Below, piece after piece: positions 41,560-49,285 of a stretch of 64,000 bases of DNA. Source of the stretch: Rhineura floridana (Eukaryota; Chordata; Lepidosauria; Squamata; Rhineuridae); the NCBI RefSeq assembly GCF_030035675.1, contig NC_084499.1:21555953-21619952 (forward strand), given 5' to 3'. A program made the position numbers and the translations under genes. The stretch's first letter is position 1. Every line of letters starts with the position of its first letter. The notes under the pieces are model-generated. The model ran no database searches. It was not told where the DNA came from and worked only from the letters and a program-made list of their open reading frames with translations.

Positions 41560-41990
41560 AATTAACTGCCCTGGAGGTTGTTTCTGTGCTAGCCTCCCCA
41601 GTACTCCCTTTCCTGCAGCCCTAAACGACTTAGGACCCAAATATCTGAGAGACCACCTCCTGCCCAGCAGACCCTCTTTGGGGGGACTCTGGGTAGTTCT
41701 GTCACCCTCGGAAGCTCAGGGGCATGGTGGCCTGGGAGAGGGACTTCTCTGTGGCGGCCCCCAAGTTGTGGAACTCCCTCCCTGTCCCTGCCGAGTTGCG
41801 TCTGACAACTTTACTGTACAATTTTTTGCGCATGCTGAAGACACACCTCTTCTTTACCCTGGCCTTTGACACCTGAGGTGTGTCTTCAGGACCCACCCTA
41901 TTCCGGTGACCGTGATTTGTTTTAACTCTTTTTAATATTGAATTTCAGATTGTTGTAACCTACTCTGAGACCTGCTGGTAAAGGACAGGT
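41560..41990 (+). mobile_element. LINE 3' end, second subfamily
   Basis: Encodes a decayed ORF2 C-terminus (GACTTAGGACCCAAATATCT GAGAGACC, GCCCCCAAGTTGTGGAACTC, TGAAGACACACCTCTTCTTT). It ends near GAGACCTGCTGGTAAAGGAC. Related to the minus-strand copy at 33331. Confidence 0.75.
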
Positions 41991-42825
41991 GAAAAATTTA
42001 ACAACCACAGCTTTATATTTCCTCCACTTGTGTCCTTTCATTCCAGCCCAGGTGAGTCTCTGCCCCTTTGGAACAAGTGTGCAATTTAGGGAGGGGCACT
42101 TTTTGTCTATGCCCCCCATTAGACCCCCACACTCTGGCCACTCTCTCTGCACACACCAGCCTCGCTGATGCTGTCCCACTGCCCCCATGTTCTGTTGCAC
42201 TCTTGTCCCCCACCATCTCTCTGATTCCCCCACCCACTTACTAGTTGGCAGCAAAGAGCAGGAAAGGAGTCTTTTTCTTTTCTCAATTTTAGTGGGGTGG
42301 TGTAGTGTTGTGCAGCAAAGTGCCAGCCCAGATTCCAGCTATGCCCACCACCTCCAGAGTGCCTATGGGCACAAGGGCCCAGCAACTGAGACAGGACATG
42401 CACCTGGAATCTCAGCAGAGACTTTGCCATGCAGTCTGACCAGCCAGCCACCGACCCATGCGACTAGATGTCAGAAAAGAGAAAGGGTGTTGTGTGGTAT
42501 TGTCCGTGGCAGCTGCAGAAGCCACAGCTGTATCCTGCCACTCTGCAGCTGCTCCCCACCCCCTAAAAAAAACCCCCATCCACTGCAGGACTAGACCCAG
42601 ACACTTTGTGCCATTGAGACAGTCCACCAGAGGCTGCCCAGTTGCAGCTCACTCTATTGCCTCCTCTCCCTCCCTCCCTCCCTCCCCTCCCTCTGTCTCT
42701 GCGTAAAGCCATTCCCCTGCCCCCATGCCCTGTTCTCAGGAAGTACCCCTCAGCACAGTCTCGAGAGCCATCGGCCACTGCGCTGCAACAACAAGCACTG
42801 CTCAAAGCTTCAGGATAATACTGCA
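41991..42825. other. No gene recognised
   Basis: Pyrimidine-rich with a CCCT-type run near 42660-42692. Frames on both strands lack domains. Confidence 0.4.
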
Positions 42826-42948
42826 GCAGAGCTTGGAAAAGTTACTTTTTTGAACTACAACTCCCATCAGCTCAATCCAGTGGCCATGGTGGCTGGGGCT
42901 GATGGGAGTTGTAGTTCAAAAAAAGGAAATTTTCCAAGCTCTGCAGCT
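42826..42948. mobile_element. Near-perfect hairpin MITE
   Basis: Left arm CAGAGCTTGGAAAAGTTACT then TTTTTTGAACTACAACTCCC, right arm GGGAGTTGTAGTTCAAAAAA then AATTTTCCAAGCTCTGCAG. The arms pair almost completely with a loop around AATCCAGTGGCCATGGTGGC. It is probably young or under little decay compared with other repeats here. Confidence 0.9.
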
Positions 42949-43509
42949 GAACCCTAAATAGAGTTTTTGCTGTCGTGTCAAAGTAACAGCAGTGCAGGCA
43001 CTTTCAAGCACTGGCTTGTTCTGCAAGGAAGGCCCTGATGCTATGCCAGCCTCAAAGGAGCCACAGGTTAAAGGTCTCCGGACCTGGAGACCTGAACTCA
43101 TTGGATGCAGCTCAAGTCTTCTCTAGCCCCCTCCTGACTTATTGGGAGCAGCAAGTCCATCCTTGTATCATTTGCTTTTCTTGTCCCATGTTGAACACAA
43201 TTCTGGTGGGGAGAAGACCAAAGGCGAAATAGGGGTAAACAGTCCCACCATTTCTCCATCATCTGCTTATTTATTTAATTCAGTGTTATGTATTTATAGC
43301 CCACCCTTCCTCTCGAAGGGGCCCGGTTAGCACTTCGCCATTTCCCCCAAGTAACAGCGGAACACCCCAGAACATCAGGAGCTGCCTTATACTGAATTAG
43401 ACCATTGGCCTATCTAGCTCAGTGTTGTCTACACTGGCTGGCAGCAGAGACCTGCCTCTTCCCTGGTTTTCTTTTTGCTCTGAGCACAGAGAAGGAAGAC
43501 TCCCCCCCC
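42949..43509. other. No gene; LINE tail at 43265-43325 and SINE scrap at 43377-43450
   Basis: TGTATTTATAGCCCACCCTT is a reversed LINE terminus. AGGAGCTGCCTTATACTGAA TTAGACCATTGGCC and GTTGTCTACACTGGCTGGCA are the SINE tail. No coding signal. Confidence 0.6.
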
Positions 43510-43895
43510 ATTTTTTATTGTATTTATTTATTAATTAAAATTATATCCTACCCTTCCTCCCAGTAGGGAGGGCAAACAAAAACACTAAAAACACCCTAAA
43601 ACATCTTAAAAACAGACTTAAAAACATATTAAAAACCCTCTTAAATAGGCAACTCCCAACACAGACGCAGACTGGAATAAGGTCTCTACTTAAAAGGCTT
43701 GTTGAAAGAGGAAGGTCTTCAGTAGGTGCTGAAAAGATAACAAAAGTGGCACCTGTCTGATATTTAAGGGGAGGGAATTCCACAGAGTTGGTGCCGCCAC
43801 ACGAAAGGTCCATTTCATATGTTGTGTGGACCAGACCTCCTGATAAGAAGGTATCTGCAGGAGGCCCTCACCTGCAGAGCGCAGTGATCGAACCA
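43510..43895 (-). mobile_element. LINE 3' end (L2/CR1-like)
   Basis: The minus strand encodes MVRSLRSAGEGLLQIPSYQE, TFRVAAPTLWNSLPLNIRQ and LSFQHLLKTFLFQQAF across one frame, followed by the A-rich region and reversed terminus. Good match with 60208. Confidence 0.9.
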
Positions 43896-44169
43896 TAATC
43901 TTATTTTAAGCATCTCTCTCAAGTCTCAGCTCATTCGGGCTTCAGCCTTCCCTGGCACCCTCCTTATAGGAACAGGCTACTCTGTTGCACTCATCCCTGG
44001 TTAGAGGTCCCTCCTTCCAACATCCAACACATGCCCACTTTAAAGTCTCAGCTTCTTAGAGATCCTTGTGCAGCCATTCTGGCTTCTTTAGACATCTCCC
44101 ATTTAAACTTCTCATAGGAATAGTTCACAATTGGGCCTCCAGTCTGTCGTGTATCTGACTCTCTTCTCC

Positions 44170-44856
44170 CTCTGAGGAAAGGTGGCAGCATTTGGGGCTT
44201 GTGAGTTTAGTGGAAGGCGAGGAAGAGGGGACATGATAGAAATGTATACAGTTATGCATGGCATGGACAAAGTGGATGAAGAGAAGTTTTTGTCCCTTTC
44301 TCATAACACTAGATCTCATGGACATTCAATGAAACTGAATGTTGGGAGATGCAGGGCAGACAAAAGGAAGGACTTCTTCAGGCTGTGGTCTGAAGGCTCA
44401 TGAGGCCACCACCTTGCTGAAGCTAAGCAGGTCTGGGTCTGGTCAGTGCCTGGATTGCAGATCACCTGGGAACCACTTGTATGCCATCTTGGGTTTCTAT
44501 TATAAAGGAAAGGTGGGGTATAAATATAAATAATAATAATAGTAGTTAGCTATGGAATTCACTCCCAGAGGAGGCAGTGATGGCCACCGACATGGATGGC
44601 TTTAAAAGAGGACTAGACAAATTCATGGAGGAGGAGAAGGCTATTAACGCCTACTAGCCATGATGGCTATGCTCTACTTCCATGGTTTGAGGCTGCACAC
44701 AATGAGTTGCGGGAAACTGCAGAAGGGGAGAGTGCTCTTGGGCTCAGGTCCTGCTTTTGGGCTTCCCATTGGGGCATCTGGCTGGCCACTGTGAGAACGG
44801 GATGCTGGGCTAGATGGGCCATTGGGCTGATCCAGCAGGCTCTTCTTATGTTCTTA
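44170..44856 (+). mobile_element. CR1-type LINE 3' end, split by a 5S SINE
   Basis: Left part to about 44384 encodes GRRGRGDMIEMYTVMHGMDK, VDEEKFLSLSHNTRSH and MKLNVGRCRADKRK. The right part from about 44544 (AGCTATGGAATTCACTCCCA) runs through the 3' UTR to TCTTCTTATGTTCTTA. The split site is within the ...FFTQRxVKLWN region. Confidence 0.9.
44385..44545 (+). mobile_element. 5S rRNA-derived SINE, second tail type
   Basis: TGCTGAAGCTAAGCAGGTCT, GGTCTGGTCAGTGCCTGGAT and CACCTGGGAACCAC are the 3' half of a 5S rRNA-like head. The tail TGTATGCCATCTTGGGTTTC, GTGGGGTATAAATATAAATA and an AAT repeat resemble the LINE terminus of this genome instead of BovB. It is nested in a CR1 copy. Confidence 0.8.
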
Positions 44857-45469
44857 ACTCTTCTTTGATTCAAAATGGGATCCTACCCAACTTTGCTCTC
44901 GGCTATCTGAAATCTCTTCCCCAACTTTCTTACATCGAAGTAATTTCACACTCACTTCTGGAAATAACTTTTAGCGCAGGAAAATCCATGAAAACAGCAG
45001 CTTTTTCCTTGGGATGGGAGGAATCTGTGGGCCTCAAGGGAGAGCCGCTATCCCTGTTCAGCTGCTGGTGGTGCATGCCTAGCAAGTGTTGCTGCTGGAG
45101 GTGAAGGGGGGGGGAGGCGTTAGTTCCTGGCTGGCTGCAACCTTCCTTGTCTTTCATTATTGTCAACTGCTGACATGCCAAGATTAGCTTTCCTCCTTCT
45201 TCCTGGAGTTGCTTCCAGGAAAAAAAAGAGGCTTGGGCAGATGGAAGCAAGAGGGACAAAGCGAGACCATGACATTTCCTTTGTCTTTCCGCTCCAAACA
45301 AAAGAATGCCCACCTACCCAGCAGAAATATTTTTGCTAATGTGATGAAGTGGAAGGGAGAGGGGAGAAAGACACACACACAACAACTGGTGTCCTTTGGA
45401 ACATTCCTTCAGAAACATGTCTCCTGCTTTCAGAGCAACTGTTCTAGGCCAGTGGTACTCCAGCAATTT
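44857..45469. other. No gene or repeat recognised
   Basis: No coding signal. Small A- and G-runs only. Confidence 0.4.
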
Positions 45470-45670
45470 AGGAACATAGGAAGCTGCCTTATACAGAGTC
45501 AAACGATTGGTCATTCTGCTCAGTTTGTTTGCATGGACTGGCGGAGGCTCTGCAAGGTTTCAGGCAGGGCCCTCTCGCAACCCTACCTGAAAATGCTGGG
45601 GAAGCAGCCCTACCTGAACCTGGGACTTTCGGCAGGCAAAGTAGGTGCTCAACCACTCAGCAACAGCCCA
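45470..45670 (-). mobile_element. tRNA-derived SINE with internal tandem
   Basis: GGAACATAGGAAGCTGCCTT ATACAGAGTC to AGCAACAGCCC. The words CCCTACCTGAA occur twice (45581, 45608), a small internal duplication near the head. Confidence 0.85.
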
Positions 45671-46009
45671 GTAGGGCGGATTACCCCTAATACTACCACA
45701 CACGTCCACCCTGCATTTGGAGAAGCCAATATCTGCATTGGTGAGCAATGCTCTAGTCCCGGCCACCTGTTCCTTTTTGGCACTTGAGGAGTACGTTCCC
45801 CAAATACCCGTGCCTTCCTTGCTCCTCTGACTCCACCACTCTTGGCTTTGGGGCTCTCTTTTGAGTGGCTCTGTGCACTCTGATGACCCTTCTGCCTAGA
45901 AGAGGGGTGTGCAAATCCAGCTGTGGTCACCAGCTGCCAGCAAAGCCCCAAGCTGAGAGGTGTTGGGTGGGATTTAGCCAAAAGGGCCAGGGGAGGAAGC
46001 CTCATAGGA

Positions 46010-46208
46010 AAAACACAGGAAGCTGCATCATGCCAAGCCAGACCACTGGTCCCTTTCGCTCAGTGTTACCTACCCTGACTGGCAGCAGCTCTCCAGGGCT
46101 TCAGTTGAGGAATCTTTCCCATCCCTACCTAGAGATGCTGCTGGGGATTGAACCTGGGACCTTCTGCATGCAAAGCAGACGCTCTACCCATTAAGCTACA
46201 GAGCTTTC
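46010..46208 (-). mobile_element. tRNA-derived SINE, near full length
   Basis: AGGAAGCTGCATCATGCCAA, ACTGGCAGCAGCTCTCCAGG, and the head GAACCTGGGACCTTCTGCAT ... CCATTAAGCTACAGAGC. One of the better copies. Confidence 0.9.
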
Positions 46209-46326
46209 CTCTCTTGCACAGATAGGCCAAAGAACAGATGTCTCCCACTCATGAAAAGGGGCCTTTTTAAGGGGGGAGGGCAGGCGTCTTTGCTCACTGA
46301 ATAACTGGGGTTCTGCTCAATGACAG

Positions 46327-46620
46327 CTCCTGGTCCCGGAGGGCCCTTGGCAAGGCACCATCCACACACACACACCCCTTCTGTGAGTCCACTTCCTCCC
46401 TGCCATTACCAGTAGCTCTTGCTCCTCCTCTTCCTCCTCCAGGCACCCACCTGCTGCTTTGCCTGCCAGGCAGAGAGCCAATGAGCAAGCAGGCCATGGC
46501 ATCTCCTGCTTTCCCCTCTCCACCACCACCACTGTCGCCTGGGCCAGAGCCAGAGATGGTGCCAGGTCCCAGCCGGGAGAGTCCTCATCAGAGGAAGACC
46601 CGGAGGCCTAGTCCTGGGTC
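46327..46620 (+). repeat. Unclassified GC-rich repeat D (partner at 63518)
   Basis: GGGCCCTTGGCAAGGCACCA, CTCCTCCTCTTCCTCCTCCA, GCCAGGCAGAGAGCCAATGA GCAAGCA and TCGCCTGGGCCAGAG align in order with 63518-63725. The family is unknown; it may be part of an LTR-type fossil. Confidence 0.6.
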
Positions 46621-46957
46621 AGGCTCCATCTGGGGGTGAGGATCCAGGGTCCTGCAAGGCCGTCTGTGCCCAGGGTGAGTTCGGCTTCTGGCATCGAGGC
46701 TGAATGTGTCCCGAGCCCAGGGGATGGGTCTCGCCTCACATGCCAGATGGAGACCTGGCCCATCACGAGAAGTGCCTGAGTACCAGTGAGGTCTCCTCAG
46801 GAGTAAAGGCCTGGCCGAAGGGGGTTGGCAGGAGTCAGCTGAGGCTTGGAGTGTGGTTCAGCAGCTTCAGGTCAAAAAACCCAGCGCTAGTCTGGAGGAG
46901 TTGCACTCAACAGAAGCAGGGTCTGACACCAGCCCAGTATGAGGATGGGGTGCTGCA
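46621..46957 (+). repeat. Unclassified repeat E (partner at 24250)
   Basis: GAAGTGCCTGAGTACCAGTG AGGTCTCCTC and GGAGTCAGCTGAGGCTTGG resemble 24265-24345. It is contiguous with repeat D and may be the same element. Confidence 0.45.
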
Positions 46958-46959
46958 GA

Positions 46960-47085
46960 TGTGGGGGAACCCTTTGGCCCACCAGAGGTGGCTGGACTGC
47001 AGCACCCATGAGTCTCTGCAGCAAGCAAGGCCAACGGCCGGGGATGAAGGGGGTTGTAGTCCAGCCACGTCTGGAAGGCCTGGTG
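46960..47085 (+). mobile_element. hAT-like foldback MITE
   Basis: GTGGGGGAACCCTTTGGCCC at the left, GGTTGTAGTCCAGCCACGTC TGGAAGGCC at the right; arms are partly inverted. Confidence 0.7.
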
Positions 47086-47274
47086 TAGCGGGTAGTGCCC
47101 CTGGGGCATGAGGTGCAGGAAAGACAGAGGCCCAACTAGCTCCTCAGCTGCAAAGGTTGCTGGTTGGCCTTGCTCTGCTGTGAGGCTACAGATGTGTGTC
47201 TGAAGAGCCACGTGTGCCACCTGGAACTCCTTGGAGGAACTGTGGGTCATAAATGAAGCAAGCAGGTCCAGCAT

Positions 47275-47370
47275 CCTGTCCTAGTCCTGCTCAGAGTCGA
47301 CCCCCTGAGATTGACAGGGGCCTTCATTTGAATGGGTCTACTTGCAGCAGGACTGAGTTGGAGACAATCC
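47275..47370. repeat. Foldback element (CTACTCAGAGTAGAC type)
   Basis: Left arm CTAGTCCTGCTCAGAGTCGA, right arm AATGGGTCTACTTGCAGCAG GACTGAGTTGG, inverted to each other. Same family as 57060. It lies 1.5 kb upstream of the NOTCH1 start codon. Confidence 0.65.
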
Positions 47371-47583
47371 CTTGTGGGGATGAAGGCCTCTTGAGCATTT
47401 CTGGGAAGTGTCTCGCGGTGCTTCCGTCCCTGGAGGCGGCCTGCCTCTGCACACCCGCTGCTTGGGACCACAGGCAGGGAGAGCTGCTGTTGGGCTCAGT
47501 CCGGCAAGGGGGCTTCCACCGGGGCCTCCAGTTGCCCACCGCGAGAGGTCCTTTCTGGCCTGGGGGAGCCTCTCGCACAGCTG

Positions 47584-47695
47584 CGGGGGCACCTTTGGCC
47601 CTCCAGATGTTGAGCAACAGCCCCCTTCATCACTGGCCATGCTTGCTGCAGGGGCTGATGGGAGTTGTAGTTCCACACCTGCAGGGCCAAAGGGG
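47584..47695 (+). mobile_element. hAT-like foldback MITE
   Basis: GGGGGCACCTTTGGCCCTCC AGATGTTG on the left and GGGCTGATGGGAGTTGTAGT ... GGGCCAAAGGGGCCCC on the right. Confidence 0.75.
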
Positions 47696-47894
47696 CCCCT
47701 ACGACTGCTCTAGTGACAGGGCAGCCCAGGCAGACCCTGAGGCATGGCTGAGACCCCAGCTAAGGAGGAGGCTGATAGGAATGGGGGGCACACAAGGGCA
47801 TCTGTGATACTCAGTGGAAGAACTGAGGGCCACAGTGACCACAGCCAAACATCCCCCCGCCCTCCAACCTGCAAGCTACCCCAGAAGAAGGGCC

Positions 47895-48230
47895 CGATGC
47901 TGGATCAGGCCAAGGGGGGCCCATCTAGTCCAGCCTGCTGTTCTCGCAGCGGCCCACCCGATGCCCACGATGGGAAGCAGCCGCCGAGCAGGACCGGACC
48001 GCACAGCAGCGCTCTTTCCACTTGTGATTCCCGGCAAGTGACACGCAGAGGCGCCTTCCTCTGGGCACGGAGGTCCTGCTTTCGCGACACAAAAGCGCCT
48101 GGCTACCGGATCAGGCCAGTGGCCCATCCAAGCCTCGAGGTGGCCAACCAGATGCCCCAAAGCCCCCCCCTCCACTCGCAGGGCGTCAGCGCAGCAGCAG
48201 CGCTCCTCTCCCCGCTCGCCATCCCCAGGC
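47895..48230 (-). mobile_element. Two CR1-type LINE 3' UTR fragments, CpG-rich
   Basis: The first (47895-48085) has GGGGGGCCCATCTAGTCCAG, TTCTCGCAGCGGCCCACCCG, TGTGATTCCCGGCAAGTGAC. The second (48105-48230) has GGATCAGGCCAGTGGCCCAT and GGTGGCCAACCAGATGCCCC. Both are reverse-oriented copies of the common CR1-type tail and have gained many CpGs. They make up the upstream edge of the NOTCH1 CpG island. Confidence 0.75.
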
Positions 48231-48848
48231 CAGCGCAATCCTCCTTGAAGTGGCCCAGGTCGCCTCCGCCTTCGGGTCTCCTCACCGGGGAGGGGGGCAG
48301 GCGTCCCGGGTCCTCCCCCCAGCAACTGCAGAAGGTGGCACTCCCACCGCCTGCTTCAGCGAGGGTTTCCCCGCCCCCAAACGCTCGCCCTGGGCACTTC
48401 TCCGCCCTGTCTCCATTCAGAGGCCAAAAAGCCTCCTGGGCGCAGGCAGCCCCGCCCCTCCCTCCGCCTCGACGGCGAGGGAACGCTTCTCTGTGGGCGC
48501 GCGCGCGTGCACGCACTTCCCAAAACTTTCCGGCGGGCAGCGGCGGCAGAAGTTCTTGTTGCTCGGAGGCGCTGCGAGGCTGGGCGCAAACCGAGGGAGG
48601 CCGTGCCGAAAGGGAGCCGAGCGAGCGGGCGAGGGACTCGCAAGGGCAGAGCGGACGGGGCGCGCCGCGCGGAGGGTTAGCCGGCCTTGGGCGCAGCCTG
48701 GCGGCGAGGCGGGAGGGGCGGGCCGGAGCAGAGAGCCCCCCTCCATCCTGCCGTCCTTTTCTTTCTCTCCGCGCGCCGGCGACGCTCCAGTAGTTGGTGG
48801 CGCGTTTCCCTCCCGGCTGCTGGCGGAGCCGCCGAGTGAAGCGGAGCA

Positions 48849-48951
48849 ATGCGGCCCCTCGGGGAGCCCGGCTGCCGAGGAGCCGGCGCCCTCCTTCTCC
48901 TTCTCCTCCGGCTGCTGCTCCTGTTGTCGTCGGTGCCCGCCGTCACCCGAG
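48849..48951 (+). CDS. NOTCH1: NOTCH1 coding exon 1: signal peptide
   Basis: NOTCH1 is a single-pass receptor that is cut after ligand binding to release a transcription co-activator. This exon encodes residues 1-34 plus one base of codon 35. The ATG at 48849 has G at -3, and a short N-region (MRPLGEPGCRGAGA) leads to a strongly hydrophobic core of eleven leucines broken by one arginine (L15-L26), then SSVPAVTRG before the mature start, a clear signal peptide. The exon ends at a good donor (CCCGAG|GTAGGT) in phase 1, which matches exon 2. The signal peptide is longer than the human one as I recall it (about 20 residues). The identification rests on exon 2 and on the exon order; NOTCH2 is the main alternative and is less likely. 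Confidence 0.88.
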
Positions 48952-49000
48952 GTAGGTGGGCTGGTGGCTTCGGCGGGAGGGAAGGGTGCGCCAGCCCCAG

Positions 49001-49169
49001 GGGCTGCGTACGCGCCATGCCCTTAAAGCACGTCTTTCCTCCCAAAGAAGCCCGGGAACTGTAGTTTGCGGAGCCATAAACCCCAGCACCTTTGACAAAC
49101 TACAGTTCCCAGGTTCCTTTTTGGGTGGGGAAGGAGATGTGCTTCAAAGGCGTGGGGTAGCTGCAGCCC
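49001..49169. mobile_element. Hairpin MITE 49 bases after NOTCH1 exon 1
   Basis: Left arm GGGCTGCGTACGCGCCATGC CCTTAAAGCAC, right arm GTGCTTCAAAGGCGTGGGGT AGCTGCAGCCC, with CCCAAAGAAGCCCGGGAACT and GTTCCCAGGTTCCTTTTTGG pairing inside. Same family as 23501 and 31717, with gained CpGs. Confidence 0.85.
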
Positions 49170-49189
49170 GAGCGAACGAGCCTCTCCGC

Positions 49190-49285
49190 GTCCACCTGTT
49201 GCGCCCAAGGGCTGCTGCTTCCTCTCGTGGGCATCTGGCCGAGAGCCGGGCGCTGGACTCGACGGGCCGGACACAGCTCCTGCGG
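49190..49285 (+). mobile_element. CR1-type tail fragment, CpG-rich
   Basis: GGGCTGCTGCTTCCTCTCGT GGGCATCTGGCCGAG and GCGCTGGACTCGACGGGCC follow the order of the CR1-type 3' tail (CTGCT...GGGCATCTGG...GCTGGACTAGATGGGCC). Confidence 0.5.

Noticed and set aside
47744-48793. 349-codon plus-strand open frame before NOTCH1
   Set aside because: It runs through LINE tails and the CpG island, is proline/arginine/serine-rich, has no domain, and stops before the real start. It is a product of GC-rich composition.
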